Source: Candidatus Woesearchaeota archaeon
GTDB taxonomy: Archaea; Nanobdellota; Nanobdellia; Woesearchaeales; JAIPIC01
Length of the DNA stretch: 51,652 bases
Direction: 5' to 3'
NCBI GenBank assembly: GCA_021734865.1
Contig: JAIPIC010000004.1
Location: 1 to 51,652 of the forward strand
Each line of letters opens with the position of its first letter. Position 1 is the stretch's first letter. Both the position numbers and the translations under genes were made by a program. Below the pieces are notes generated by a model that saw nothing but the letters and a program-made list of their open reading frames with translations, did no database searches and was not told the DNA's origin. Below are positions 25,371-35,022 of this stretch, piece after piece.

Positions 25371-25745
25371 ATGATTAATAAAGGCAAGAATCTAGTGATG
25401 GATTTAGACGGTACAATATGCACTAAAGAAGAAGGACAGGAATACATCAATGCAACTTTACATGAGGATGTTGTCCAGCAGATGCGAAGGTACAAAGAGA
25501 AGGGTTATTATATCATCATTTCGACTAGCAGGAATATGAGAACACATAACGGCAATATCGGCAAGATCAATGCTGATACTCTGAAAACTATACACGACTA
25601 CCTAGAAAAACATAATATTCCATTTGATGAGATCCATATCGGAAAGCCTTGGTGTTCAGATGGTTTTTATGTTGATGATAGGAGTATCAGGCCTGATGAG
25701 TTTGTCAATTTAAGTGAGGAAGAGATAAATGTGCTCTTTAAATAA
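25371..25745 (+). CDS. HAD-superfamily phosphatase of capsule/glycan-locus type
   Basis: The 124-residue product has motif I V-M-D-L-D-G-T-I, motif II I-I-I-S-T-S-R-N-M, and the late motif G-K-P-W-C-S-D-G-F-Y-V-D-D-R-S. This compact form without a cap is typical of HAD phosphatases found in bacterial and archaeal capsule loci beside nucleotidyltransferases. The start at 25371 gives the usual N-terminus; an in-frame ATG at 25305 would add 22 residues without family support. Its end overlaps the next gene by 17 nt, so the two are probably translated together. It likely dephosphorylates a sugar- or polyol-phosphate for the precursor made by its neighbours. Confidence 0.8.
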   Translation: MINKGKNLVMDLDGTICTKEEGQEYINATLHEDVVQQMRRYKEKGYYIIISTSRNMRTHNGNIGKINADTLKTIHDYLEKHNIPFDEIHIGKPWCSDGFYVDDRSIRPDEFVNLSEEEINVLFK

Positions 25746-27411
25746 AAGTTATGGACAGGATTTAGGTAAGCGAAACCTAGTCGTTATCCCAAGTGCACTT
25801 AATGTCTACAATGAGATGTTGTTTGAGGTAGGTCAAATACCACATATTCTTATTCCTATCAGTGGTAAATCTATAATTGATTATATTATCAAGGAATACT
25901 CTGATAAGCTTGAGAACTGCACATTTCTGATTATAACAAAAGAGAATACAAAACTAATTGAGGAGTATGTCAACCTGAATCTGACAGAGAGATATGATGT
26001 CCGTATTGATGAACTTTCAGAGCTTAAAGATTTGGGCTGGACGATACTAAAAGGTCTTGAATCAGTTAATCTAAATGAATTTGACAATGTGATAATCAAT
26101 TTTGGTGATACTTACATTCAGGATTTCAAGTTCAATGGCCAAGATGCTGTATACTATGCAAAGAGAAGCGAAGCATTTAGGTGGACTATTTTTGATGAAA
26201 AAGATGGAAAGATTGAGAGCATTGTAGATAAGGAAATCAATAACTTCACAGATGAAGAACACAATGTGATTGTCGGTGTATTTCTTATTAGGGATGCACA
26301 AAAATTAGTTGAAAAATTGCAATCCACTACAGGTTTTTATCCAGCGCTGCAGGAATATCTCAAGGATAGAAAATATGAACTTATTACGGCAGACAGATGG
26401 TATGATGTGGGGCATGTTGACAATTACTATTATGCTAAGAAAGTCTTTATCAATAAAAGATTTTTCAATACTGTAAAGATCGACAAGCAGAGGGCTGTCC
26501 TGACAAAACGCAGCAAGAATATCGAGAAATTCATAAATGAGATTAAGTGGTATTTAAAGCTGCCAAATAGTTTGCAGTATCTGGTTCCCAGAGTATTCAA
26601 CTATTCACTGAGTTGTGAGGACCCTTTTGTTGAATTGGAATACTATGGATATCCTAGCTTATGTGATGTATTTGTATATGGAAACTATGACCTAGGGGTT
26701 TGGTATTATATTTTTGAAGCTATCTTCTTCAGCTTGGATGAGATGGGGCAGTATAAGCTTGATTGTTCTAAAGAAAAAATAAGGAATTCACAAAATGATA
26801 TGTATGTTAAGAAGACTAAGGCAAGGGTTAATCAATATAGTAAGTTCTTCAAGGAGTTGATGGGTAAAAAGATGATTATCAATGGTGTAGAGCATAGGCC
26901 TTTATCTGAAATGCTGAATTTGCTCGATTCAGCTTTTGATATTCTGATAACAGGGGATTCATTAAATATTATCCATGGTGATTATTGTTTATCGAATATG
27001 CTTTTTGATCCAAAACAGAGGATCCTAAAACTGATAGATCCAAGAGGAAAGTTTGCAAGGTTCAGTGTCTATGGAGATTACAAGTATGATTTGGCAAAGC
27101 TAAGCCACAGCTTTTTGGGCAATTATGAATTTATCATAAATGATCGTTTCACATTCACCAAAGATGGTAATAATATTCAATACAGCATTTACAAAAAAGA
27201 TAAACAACAAAAGATATCAGATATGTTTGAACATAATCTCAAAAAATATTATAGAAATGATCTAATCCAGATAAAATTCATTGAAGCACTGCTTTTCATC
27301 AGTATGATACCGCTACATTCTGACTTTAAAGATAGACAGATAATTATGTATTGTACTGGATTGGAGAAGCTATCTAATGTTTTTGATCAGATAAGATTTC
27401 CAACAGGTTAA
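25729..27411 (+). CDS. Nucleotidyltransferase-like and phosphotransferase (kinase) fusion
   Basis: The 560-residue protein has two parts. Residues 10-245 follow a sugar/choline nucleotidyltransferase fold (H-I-L-I-P-I-S-G-K-S-I-I-D-Y, then I-I-N-F-G-D-T-Y-I and W-Y-D-V-G-H-V-D-N-Y-Y), but the nucleotide-binding G-x-G-x-R and P-K motifs are missing. Residues 250-555 are an aminoglycoside/choline-kinase-like domain with Brenner motif I-H-G-D-Y-C-L-S-N-M-L and metal motif L-I-D-P-R-G. NTase-APH fusions occur in capsule loci and resemble LicC plus LicA. I infer activation of a phosphorylated glycan substituent. It lies between the HAD gene (overlap) and a second nucleotidyltransferase (5 nt gap). 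Confidence 0.75.
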   Translation: MCSLNKSYGQDLGKRNLVVIPSALNVYNEMLFEVGQIPHILIPISGKSIIDYIIKEYSDKLENCTFLIITKENTKLIEEYVNLNLTERYDVRIDELSELKDLGWTILKGLESVNLNEFDNVIINFGDTYIQDFKFNGQDAVYYAKRSEAFRWTIFDEKDGKIESIVDKEINNFTDEEHNVIVGVFLIRDAQKLVEKLQSTTGFYPALQEYLKDRKYELITADRWYDVGHVDNYYYAKKVFINKRFFNTVKIDKQRAVLTKRSKNIEKFINEIKWYLKLPNSLQYLVPRVFNYSLSCEDPFVELEYYGYPSLCDVFVYGNYDLGVWYYIFEAIFFSLDEMGQYKLDCSKEKIRNSQNDMYVKKTKARVNQYSKFFKELMGKKMIINGVEHRPLSEMLNLLDSAFDILITGDSLNIIHGDYCLSNMLFDPKQRILKLIDPRGKFARFSVYGDYKYDLAKLSHSFLGNYEFIINDRFTFTKDGNNIQYSIYKKDKQQKISDMFEHNLKKYYRNDLIQIKFIEALLFISMIPLHSDFKDRQIIMYCTGLEKLSNVFDQIRFPTG

Positions 27412-27416
27412 GGAAA

Positions 27417-28142
27417 ATGAAGATAATTATAACCATGGCTGGGGAAGGAAGTAGATTCAGGAAACAGGGTTTTGATATGCCAAAGTACATGATCATGGCT
27501 CGTGGAAAATCCTTATTTGAATGGTCTATATCTTCCTTAAAAAATTTTTTTAATAATGAATTCATCTTTATTACTCGAGATACACATAAATCTGTCAGAT
27601 TCATTCAGGATAGCTGTGATCTCCTTGATATCAAAAACGCAAAGATAATTGAGCTCGACCACCTTACAGCTGGTCAGGCAGCAACAGTTCTTAGAGCAAG
27701 GGTGCTTTTTGGCAATGAAGAACCAATTTTAATATACAATATCGATACTTATGTTGAGCCGGATGCTCTTAAACCTTCAGATATACAGGGAGATGGATGG
27801 GTTCCAAGTTTTATCGCTGAGGGTAGTCACTGGAGTTTTGTTAAGGTTGATAATCCAAATGCAAAATCAGGTCGGGTTATTGAGATTGCAGAGAAGGTTA
27901 GGATTTCAAACCTAGCTACTATCGGACTTTATTACTTCTCAAGTATGGGATTGTTCGAAGAAAGTTATCGCACTCATGTCTTCAATAACGAGAAAGAGCA
28001 TTACATCGCTCCAATTTACTCAGAAATCCTCAATACTGATGCAGGTGTTTATACTACTATCATAGACGAATCAAAGATACACGCTCTTGGTACGCCTGAA
28101 GAAGTCGAGGCTTTTGATCCAGATTTCATAAATAAACAGTGA
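27417..28142 (+). CDS. Sugar nucleotidyltransferase (NTP_transferase family)
   Basis: The 241-residue protein has the complete N-terminal signature I-I-T-M-A-G-E-G-S-R-F and then D-M-P-K-Y-M-I, which bind NTP and catalyse attack of a sugar or alcohol phosphate. Further motifs are G-Q-A-A-T-V-L and I-L-I-Y-N-I-D-T-Y-V (metal Asp). It should make an NDP- or CDP-activated unit. It follows the NTase-kinase fusion by 5 nt and probably supplies the catalytic NTase activity that the fusion seems to lack. The substrate cannot be assigned. Confidence 0.82.
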   Translation: MKIIITMAGEGSRFRKQGFDMPKYMIMARGKSLFEWSISSLKNFFNNEFIFITRDTHKSVRFIQDSCDLLDIKNAKIIELDHLTAGQAATVLRARVLFGNEEPILIYNIDTYVEPDALKPSDIQGDGWVPSFIAEGSHWSFVKVDNPNAKSGRVIEIAEKVRISNLATIGLYYFSSMGLFEESYRTHVFNNEKEHYIAPIYSEILNTDAGVYTTIIDESKIHALGTPEEVEAFDPDFINKQ

Positions 28143-28161
28143 TCTGGTTTTTAGATAATCG

Positions 28162-29109
28162 TCAAGGCAAGGTTTTTCCAAGTAGTGACATAATAAATCT
28201 AAAGCTAAATCCTGATTTGCATTTATTTTGTGATGCAAGGTTGCGTATTTGTGAAATCAATTTGGAGTATTCGGGCTTGGATATCTTACCTGAGTATCTG
28301 AAATACAAAGCTTTTAAGTAAGCTTTGTCAATGAACATTTGTTTATTGATAATTTTTCGGATTGAATCTTCATCTATTATTTTATTCTCTTCCATTAGCC
28401 CAGCAAATGGAGAAGCGGCCAAATGGAACCTTCCTTTTGCCAGTATCCAGTCAAGCTGTACTGATGTGCTCAAATTTATCTTTCTGAACTGCGACGCGTA
28501 TTGGATAGTAAAAATCTGATCTGCTGTTATGTTCCGGTCATCCATAAACTTAACTTTCTTTGCTTGAGATGTTCTGTATATGTTTGCCTGAAGAGGTGAG
28601 AATATGAAGTGGTGCCATGAGATCTTGTTTTTTATATATTCTTTTGCGTCGACAACACTATCGTGCTTTATTGTTCGGTCGATAATGGATGGTTTGCCCT
28701 GGTCTATCATCCTGAATCTTGACATTGTCATGCCGATTGAAACATCTTGCTCCATGAGATTAATCTGTCTGGAGATTCCATTTTCGGTTGGGATGCGGTC
28801 GTTGTTGAATAGGAATATGAGGTACTTTCCTTTTGCTTTTCTGATGGCTTCATTCCAGTTTCCTATCCTGCCTAGGTTTTTTTTGTTTTGAATGAGCCGC
28901 AGAGAAGGGATTTTACTGCTGGATTTTTTGATTATCTCTGCTGTTTTGTCAGTAGAACAATTGTCTAGGACAAGGATTTCAATGTCTTCCATCCTGATAT
29001 TTACATGTGAATCAAGAGGGATATTTTTGCATGATTCTATCGCTCCAAGGATGGAGGATTCGCTGTTATATACTGGCAATGCGATTGTAAGTTTCGTGTC
29101 GTTTTTCAT
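28162..29109 (-). CDS. GT2-family glycosyltransferase
   Basis: The 315-residue enzyme has a GT-A fold: L-T-I-A-L-P-V-Y-N-S-E-S-S-I at the start, E-I-L-V-L-D-N-C-S-T-D-K-T near residue 45, and F-L-F-N-N-D-R-I near residue 98 as the metal-binding D-x-D equivalent. No membrane helix is predicted. It converges on the nucleotidyltransferase gene (19 nt gap) and lies downstream of the flippase gene on the same strand, within the surface-glycan locus. The sugar transferred is unknown. Confidence 0.85.
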   Translation of the reverse strand: MKNDTKLTIALPVYNSESSILGAIESCKNIPLDSHVNIRMEDIEILVLDNCSTDKTAEIIKKSSSKIPSLRLIQNKKNLGRIGNWNEAIRKAKGKYLIFLFNNDRIPTENGISRQINLMEQDVSIGMTMSRFRMIDQGKPSIIDRTIKHDSVVDAKEYIKNKISWHHFIFSPLQANIYRTSQAKKVKFMDDRNITADQIFTIQYASQFRKINLSTSVQLDWILAKGRFHLAASPFAGLMEENKIIDEDSIRKIINKQMFIDKAYLKALYFRYSGKISKPEYSKLISQIRNLASQNKCKSGFSFRFIMSLLGKTLP

Positions 29110-29217
29110 TTAATCTCTTGTCTCAAAGTTTTATCTCGCAGTCTGGTCTTAAAGCTTGTTCTCAAAAGAGTCAATCGAACTGATCAACATTTATTTTAAT
29201 CAGTTTATGAATTTGAA

Positions 29218-30708
29218 TCAGTTTCTAAAATATGCTGACATAATGTCTTTTGCTTCATCCAGGTCTATGACTCCCAGTATCATGGACAGGATCCCGTAAG
29301 CAGCCAGACAAGCGATACCGATAATCGGGACTGATATGAATACATTTGTCGGAATGATTTCTTTGAGCTGCAGCAGACCGTACGTCACGGTCAATGTGAT
29401 AATAATGGTCTTTATCCATACAGCCCAGTCAATATGAAATTTGAACATCTTTTTCAACCACACTGTGGAGATTATTGTCGTGGCCAGGAATCCGATGCTT
29501 GTAGCTATTGCTGCACCGACTATTCCATAGGGAGGAATCATGATAAGGTTCAGGACAATATTTGCTGTGACTCCGATGGCCATGATTATAGTATTATTTT
29601 TTGGTTTTTCAACGCCGCTGAATATCCCTTGATTGAAATTGCTTAGCGATAGAAATGTAACTCCTATTAGGAGAATCTGAAATGGTAATGCAGCTGCTAT
29701 GTATTCTTCTCCAAAGAAGAATGAGAGCAATTCTGCTGCCAACACAAACGGGACAATGACTACAGGCATCATGATTACGGGAGAATACTTATGAATTAGT
29801 TCAACGCTCTTTGATATGACTGCCTGCTTCTTCTGGGTCCACATTTCTGAAGTGAAGGGAAGAACGACTTTAGACAATGCGTTGCTTAGGAAAAGTATCA
29901 TCATCGCAGTGGGTACAGCCGCTTGGTAGAGTCCGACCTGTGTGAGGTCTTTGAACAGAGTAAGCAGGATGGTGTCGGTATAGACAAAGATGTAGCCACC
30001 TGCTGAGGTCATAAAAGCCATTAAACAAAATGATTTTACGCGGCTGGCCAACCGGGGTGATATATGTCCTTTAACTTTTAGTATGGAGGTCCTGTAGAGA
30101 AATATTGGAAAGAATATAATCGGCATTATCATGTATGTAATAAGGTAAGCGAGAAGCGGTGCTATCAGGCCGTCAACAAAGAAAAAAAATGTTACCGTCA
30201 GGCCCAATATGAGAACCATCCTTAGTGGCTCGATAATCGAAAATATATTCATCTCCTGGCATCCCTGAAATGCAGAATTTATTATTTCTTCAAGAAAGCT
30301 CAGCAAGAAGACTAATCCAAATAGTATTATGATTGTGCTGATTCCGGTCACATGGAAGTAATTGAGTTGGATGAATTCTGAGAATCCTAAGAATATTAAT
30401 GTGATCACGATGCTTATTGCTGCCTGTATTAGGAGTATTGTAAAGAAAAGTCCTCTTATCTCTGAGGTTTTTTTCTTAGTCTTAAGTTCAGGAAGAAACC
30501 TTACCAGCGACTGGTACATACCCAGATTCCTAAATATTGCAAATGAGCTAATAAGTGCAAATCCGGAGTAGAATAGACCAAACTGGTCTATTGAGAGATG
30601 CTTTGCCAGGACAAGCCTGATCAGGTATGCCAGACCAGCTGCAATGACAGCCATAACCAAGAGTTTAGTTGAATCTCTCAATACGCGTCCTGTATAGTTT
30701 ACCATCAA
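29218..30708 (-). CDS. Wzx-like polysaccharide flippase (MOP superfamily)
   Basis: The 496-residue protein has about 14 hydrophobic helices with loops typical of Wzx/RfbX: Y-T-G-R-V-L-R-D-S-T-K-L near the start, F-G-L-F-Y-S-G-F-A, L-V-R-F-L-P-E, and in the second half P-P-Y-G-I-V-G-A-A-I-A-T-S. It would flip lipid-linked oligosaccharide to the outer face of the membrane. GT2 follows and GT4 lies further downstream of the unknown gene in the same locus. It diverges from the gene at 30803. Confidence 0.88.
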   Translation of the reverse strand: MMVNYTGRVLRDSTKLLVMAVIAAGLAYLIRLVLAKHLSIDQFGLFYSGFALISSFAIFRNLGMYQSLVRFLPELKTKKKTSEIRGLFFTILLIQAAISIVITLIFLGFSEFIQLNYFHVTGISTIIILFGLVFLLSFLEEIINSAFQGCQEMNIFSIIEPLRMVLILGLTVTFFFFVDGLIAPLLAYLITYMIMPIIFFPIFLYRTSILKVKGHISPRLASRVKSFCLMAFMTSAGGYIFVYTDTILLTLFKDLTQVGLYQAAVPTAMMILFLSNALSKVVLPFTSEMWTQKKQAVISKSVELIHKYSPVIMMPVVIVPFVLAAELLSFFFGEEYIAAALPFQILLIGVTFLSLSNFNQGIFSGVEKPKNNTIIMAIGVTANIVLNLIMIPPYGIVGAAIATSIGFLATTIISTVWLKKMFKFHIDWAVWIKTIIITLTVTYGLLQLKEIIPTNVFISVPIIGIACLAAYGILSMILGVIDLDEAKDIMSAYFRN

Positions 30709-30770
30709 TGATCAAAGACAATTCATATATTTAAGTATATTCATGCGCCATGTCCTATAATTGGGCAAAA

Positions 30771-30780
30771 AGTTTTAAAC
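30771..30780 (+). promoter_or_regulatory. TATA-like box for the gene at 30803
   Basis: The sequence agttttaaac is centred 27 nt before the ATG at 30803, with no Shine-Dalgarno motif. Confidence 0.6.
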
Positions 30781-30802
30781 CAATAGCAATTATGCTTGTT
30801 AC

Positions 30803-31993
30803 ATGATTTTACTGTTTGACAGCTTAATAACTGATGTGCCTTTAGTCAAAGGTCTTTATTCTGAGCTTGATGATATCAGAAAAGCAAGCTATGCTTATCG
30901 GTTCAGGGACCGGTTGGAAGTTACTAAATACACTTTGGCAAGCTATGCTGTGCTTGATTGGTCGTATGTCATAATTAGGTATGAGTTTACAGAGTCTGGT
31001 AAGGAGACTGAGTTTGAGGAGTTTGCCAGGGGGCTGTTTCCTGATGCAAAGATCATAAATGGCAGGGCAGACACGCAAAAGAAGTTTCAGGATTCTGTCA
31101 GGCTGATTGAAGATCTAGATGATGAATGGGTCTTTTATGCAGGCAATAACGACCATCCGTTCATTGCTCCTGATACAGAAGTCTTGGATGATTGTGTGAA
31201 TGCTCTTGACAGGCTGAAGGAAGATCATGAGTTTGTGACGATCAATTATTCTCATTTCACTGAAACACTGAATGCGCCGATCAAGGGAAGCATTGTCCAT
31301 GAGGTAGGGTATCCGGATGTTGAACTGCTGGAAGACAATGAGAACTACAGTGTAGCTCTTTATCCAAATGGTTGTTTTGGATCGACTCAGATTGTGCACA
31401 AGCATCATTTTACTAAATGGTTCTGCACTGGACAGATCGACGGGAGGGTTGTGCGTGCTGAGGATGTTGAGAAACATGTACCAATACGCAATCAGGTCAT
31501 GATTAATCCAAAGAGACCTTTATGCGAACATTATGATGGTTATTCTCATACGAGGAAATTTGGGTATTATATCCCGACAGATGTTGTTCCTCCTCTGTTC
31601 ATCCCGGATGGGTTCTTTGAAAGAAAAGTCAGGATCGCTTATGGGTATGATAATAATCGCAAAGGCTGGGTAAACATGAATCCGACAAATAAAGTATTTA
31701 GTTTCAGGGATAATAGTACCGGGACTGACTTAAGGATAGGATTGGATGATGTTCCGCTTTTCTGGAAGGATAGGATCACTGAGACCGATGTTAACCCAGA
31801 CGCAGATCTGGATGATCTTACAGATGCGAGCAAGGAATACTATAAACAGATGGTACATCCCTGGTTACGCAAGAGCGCTTTCTATTATCGGATGCTGAGA
31901 AAACGTCTTGAGTTGCACGGTAGGCTGGCAAAACTGATTCCAAAGAAACTCAAACCGCATGTCCTTAGGTTCAGAAGCAAGTTTCAGAGATAA
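30803..31993 (+). CDS. Unknown soluble protein of the glycan locus, glycosyltransferase-like
   Basis: I do not recognise this 396-residue protein with confidence. It has no signal peptide or membrane helix. Residues 105-130 contain D-E-W-V-F-Y-A-G-N-N-D-H-P-F-I-A-P-D, which resembles the D-x-D region of a GT-A glycosyltransferase. Other notable stretches are Y-P-N-G-C-F-G-S-T-Q-I and C-E-H-Y-D-G-Y-S-H-T. The C-terminal 40 residues are very basic (K-R-L-E-L-H-G-R and following), as in membrane-peripheral transferases. Its place between a flippase and a GT4 gene supports a role in surface glycan assembly; this is inference. Confidence 0.6.
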   Translation: MILLFDSLITDVPLVKGLYSELDDIRKASYAYRFRDRLEVTKYTLASYAVLDWSYVIIRYEFTESGKETEFEEFARGLFPDAKIINGRADTQKKFQDSVRLIEDLDDEWVFYAGNNDHPFIAPDTEVLDDCVNALDRLKEDHEFVTINYSHFTETLNAPIKGSIVHEVGYPDVELLEDNENYSVALYPNGCFGSTQIVHKHHFTKWFCTGQIDGRVVRAEDVEKHVPIRNQVMINPKRPLCEHYDGYSHTRKFGYYIPTDVVPPLFIPDGFFERKVRIAYGYDNNRKGWVNMNPTNKVFSFRDNSTGTDLRIGLDDVPLFWKDRITETDVNPDADLDDLTDASKEYYKQMVHPWLRKSAFYYRMLRKRLELHGRLAKLIPKKLKPHVLRFRSKFQR

Positions 31994-32005
31994 CAATATA
32001 ACAGG

Positions 32006-33160
32006 TTATTTTTTTGAGCAGAGAAGATTTTTATATTGCTCAGAGATTTTTTTCCAGTCAAAAACAGTTAATTCTACACCGGACAGGTTTTTCTTATAAG
32101 ATTTGATCTGTGATAGTGTTTTCGATATGGCTTTTTGCCAGTCATCTGTTTCAAGGCTTTTGACAATAGTCCCTATTTCGTGATGACCAGGTATCTCTTC
32201 AGCCCTGCAGAAGGCGCTTACAATAAATGGAAGCTTGTATTGGATCGCTTCCAGAATTACCATGGGAAATCCTTCCCATCTGGATGGGAATATCAAAAAG
32301 TCACTACAGGAGTATTGGGCTGCCAGTTCTTCATGGGGAACCCTGCCTACGTATTCAACAAATTCAAGATGTTTAGCAACCTTATATTCATCAAATCCCA
32401 CTATCCTTAGTGTTAATCTCTCATTTGGAGTTTCGTCTGCCTTCCTTTGATTATATTTTTCGACTGCTGCAACCGCTATATCAAGTCCCTTCCTATATAT
32501 GCTTGATCCGACTATGAGTGCAACCGGACCCGAGACCTTGGAGGTTTTCTTCGTCGGCGATGGATTGATCTTGTCCAGGCCATTATAGATAACCTGATAT
32601 TTCATATGATGTTTTGTTCCATAAAGTTCGATCAGCTTCTTCTTCGTGAAATTATTGATTGAGATGATTTCATCAACTGATTGGACAGAATGTTTTTCGA
32701 CGAAATATGTCCAGATCGTTGGAATCATTCCTAGTAATTTCTGATGCCACATGGTCACCGGAAGGTTCTTGAGGTATGTCCATATCATATCAAACCCGGA
32801 ACCATGCGCTGTCAGTATGATTCGGCATCTGATCTGGTCGCGATCGAGATGATAAGCATATTCATATCCATGTATATTGACCACATCTTCAGGTTTTGCA
32901 TGTTTCTTGAGATAATCAGATACTTTTTTTGCATATTTTAGCTGTGAATACAGGAATGCAAGATCAAGGAGCTTGTCTGAGGGCGTTTTGAGATTGATAC
33001 AATCAATGTCTTTATACTTGAATCTTGAAGGACGACCGGTGTCATTGCAGATAACAGTAATCTGCTCGTGGTCGATCTGTATATTTTCAAGAATATTACG
33101 AACTACCTGCTCGACTCCACCACCGCAGTAAGGAGATTTATTCAGGACAAAATAATACAT
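32006..33160 (-). CDS. GT4-family glycosyltransferase
   Basis: The 384-residue GT-B enzyme begins Y-Y-F-V-L-N-K-S-P-Y-C-G-G-G-V-E-Q-V-V, the usual acceptor-side start of GT4 proteins. The donor domain has V-A-L-I-V-G-S-S-I-Y-R-K-G-L near residue 211, and the E-x7-E motif E-G-F-P-M-V-I-L-E near residue 305. A TATA-like box (33181-33190) is centred 25 nt upstream. It is convergent with the unknown gene at 30803 and closes the glycan locus. Confidence 0.88.
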   Translation of the reverse strand: MYYFVLNKSPYCGGGVEQVVRNILENIQIDHEQITVICNDTGRPSRFKYKDIDCINLKTPSDKLLDLAFLYSQLKYAKKVSDYLKKHAKPEDVVNIHGYEYAYHLDRDQIRCRIILTAHGSGFDMIWTYLKNLPVTMWHQKLLGMIPTIWTYFVEKHSVQSVDEIISINNFTKKKLIELYGTKHHMKYQVIYNGLDKINPSPTKKTSKVSGPVALIVGSSIYRKGLDIAVAAVEKYNQRKADETPNERLTLRIVGFDEYKVAKHLEFVEYVGRVPHEELAAQYSCSDFLIFPSRWEGFPMVILEAIQYKLPFIVSAFCRAEEIPGHHEIGTIVKSLETDDWQKAISKTLSQIKSYKKNLSGVELTVFDWKKISEQYKNLLCSKK

Positions 33161-33180
33161 GGAGGGGTTTAGGCTATTTT

Positions 33181-33190
33181 GGTATTTAAG
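33181..33190 (-). promoter_or_regulatory. TATA-like box for the GT4 gene
   Basis: On the minus strand cttaaatacc is centred 25 nt before the ATG at 33160. Confidence 0.5.
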
Positions 33191-33231
33191 ATTATTGTTG
33201 TGCAGTGACTTTTTTTGGATGAATGTACATC

Positions 33232-33271
33232 CATATTTTGATATTCATATTTTGATATTCATATTTTTAAA
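33232..33271. repeat. Direct 14-bp repeats (two full, one partial) before the herA unit
   Basis: Catattttgatatt occurs at 33232-33245 and 33246-33259, followed by the partial copy catatttttaaa at 33260-33271, which also looks like a TATA box for the downstream small gene. It may be a regulator-binding array overlapping the promoter. Confidence 0.7.
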
Positions 33272-33324
33272 AACAGATCCATCAGTCCACAAAATTTAAT
33301 AAGATGTGTGTTATACAAGAAGTC

Positions 33325-33459
33325 ATGGCTGAGGAAAAGAACGAAGGGACAGATAAAAAACAGGTTAAGAAACACAAGAGGGGCGGTTTTTTCGTAATGC
33401 TGATTTTTGTTCTTTTGATCGCTGCAGCAATTTACTATTACATCACTTATATGCGCTGA
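33325..33459 (+). CDS. Small single-pass membrane protein upstream of herA
   Basis: A 44-residue frame starts at the ATG at 33325: a polar, lysine-rich N-terminus (about 20 residues, with K-K-H-K-R-G-G), then one hydrophobic helix [15 protein letters not shown], and a short tail ending Y-M-R. Its TGA shares a base with the ATG of the next gene (tgatg), so herA is probably translated by coupling. The charge pattern predicts N-terminus inside. An in-frame ATG at 33304 would add seven residues. No family was recognised. Confidence 0.65.
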   Translation: MAEEKNEGTDKKQVKKHKRGGFFVMLIFVLLIAAAIYYYITYMR

Positions 33460-35003
33460 TGATTAAGGGACAGATAATAAGCGGAAATTTTGGTTCGGTA
33501 GTTCTCCGTCAGAAATCGGACCAATTGATTGAACTGGGGGAACTGTTAGTAGCTAATGGGAGGTCAGGAAAGATTCTTCTCCAAGTATATGATCTTGAGT
33601 ACGCCAGCCAACTGTCTAAGCAAAATATGGAACTTGTAAGTGGTATGAACCTGGAAGAAGATGAAGATTTGGAGTTTATGGATCCAAATATAAGAACTTA
33701 TAATCTTGTTATGGCAAAACCTCTGGTTTCGATCTCGAACCATAAGTCAAGTATATGCAAAGAGCTGCCAATTGTCTTTTCCAATGTTTACAGCGCCGGA
33801 AAGGATGACCTGACTTTTTTGGCTTATCCTGAAAGGCCTTTGGTTCTTGGAAATCTGAGGAGCGGTTCAAAGATTCTTGATGTTGACATATCACTTGAAG
33901 GGGATAAGGTTTTGTCTGAGCATGTCCTGATTCCTGCTGCGACTGGGAAGGGAAAGAGTAATCTGTGCTCAGTTATACTGTGGAATGCTTTGCCAGAGGA
34001 TTACTGTGGTTTTCTGGTGCTTGACCCTCATGATGAATATTATGGAAGGTCTGGTATTGGGCTTAAAGACCATCCACAAAATGACAAGGTTTCCTATTAT
34101 ACTTCAAATAATCCGCCTCCTGGTGCAAGGAGCTTAAAGATCAATTTTGAACATCTGACACCCAGACATTTCAATGGTGTGGTTTACTTTTCTGATCCTC
34201 AGATGCAGGCTATGAGCGCTTATTATAAGCATTACGGTAAGAAATGGGTTGAGGCTGTCCTAAGGGATAAGGAACTTCCTTTTGATTTCAATGAAGCCAC
34301 GATCCAAGTGCTCAAAAGAAGACTTGCGTCACTGCTTGACCTTGAGATACAGAATAGCATATTTGTGTGCAGGGGTGTTTTTGATACAGAAGCTGGAATG
34401 AACACTATTGGTCAGATGATAGATGACCTTGAGGATTCAAAAGCGGTCATTATCGACACATCTAATTTTTCAAGCTCTATTGAAATCCTGATAGGTTCGA
34501 TTGTTGCAAATGAAATATTCAGACGTTATAAAAGGTATAAGATAACGGGAGAGATAGACAGGAAACCTGTTATATCCATTGTTCTTGAGGAAGCTCCAAG
34601 AGTCCTTGGCAAGGAGGTTCTTGAAAGTGGACCGAATGTATTCTCGACAATTGCACGTGAGGGCCGGAAGTTTAAGGTCGGTCTGTTTGCAATCACTCAG
34701 CTTCCTTCGTTGATACCAAGATCAATACTGGCTAATATGAACACAAAGATCATTCTGGGCATTGAGATGGCTCCCGAGAGGTCAGCGATAATTGATTCTG
34801 CTTCGCAGGATCTCAGTTCTGATGCACGCAATATTGCCAGTCTTGACAAGGGTGAAGCTATCATCACGAGCAATTTTGCCAAATTCGCTACTCCAATAAA
34901 GATTCCTTATTTTCCTGATGTTGTCAAGGAAACACAGAATCAGCATGTAAGAGAAACACATAAGGTCAAGGATGAGCGGTTCAGCGGAATGAAATTAAGA
35001 TAA
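33459..35003 (+). CDS. herA: HerA bipolar DNA helicase/translocase
   Basis: The 514-residue protein has the domain order of HerA: an N-terminal HAS-type beta barrel ([10 protein letters not shown] to about residue 110), then a RecA-like core with Walker A A-A-T-G-K-G-K-S and Walker [11 protein letters not shown], an insert, S-I-V-L-E-E-A-P-R and I-T-Q-L-P-S-L-I-P. The C-terminal brace ends [13 protein letters not shown]. HerA works with NurA in end resection, but no nurA is adjacent here. It is coupled to the 44-residue membrane protein, which is unusual context. A second HerA-like ATPase lies at 23019-25067. Confidence 0.82.
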   Translation: MIKGQIISGNFGSVVLRQKSDQLIELGELLVANGRSGKILLQVYDLEYASQLSKQNMELVSGMNLEEDEDLEFMDPNIRTYNLVMAKPLVSISNHKSSICKELPIVFSNVYSAGKDDLTFLAYPERPLVLGNLRSGSKILDVDISLEGDKVLSEHVLIPAATGKGKSNLCSVILWNALPEDYCGFLVLDPHDEYYGRSGIGLKDHPQNDKVSYYTSNNPPPGARSLKINFEHLTPRHFNGVVYFSDPQMQAMSAYYKHYGKKWVEAVLRDKELPFDFNEATIQVLKRRLASLLDLEIQNSIFVCRGVFDTEAGMNTIGQMIDDLEDSKAVIIDTSNFSSSIEILIGSIVANEIFRRYKRYKITGEIDRKPVISIVLEEAPRVLGKEVLESGPNVFSTIAREGRKFKVGLFAITQLPSLIPRSILANMNTKIILGIEMAPERSAIIDSASQDLSSDARNIASLDKGEAIITSNFAKFATPIKIPYFPDVVKETQNQHVRETHKVKDERFSGMKLR

Positions 35004-35022
35004 ATTACTTTTACTAAATGTT

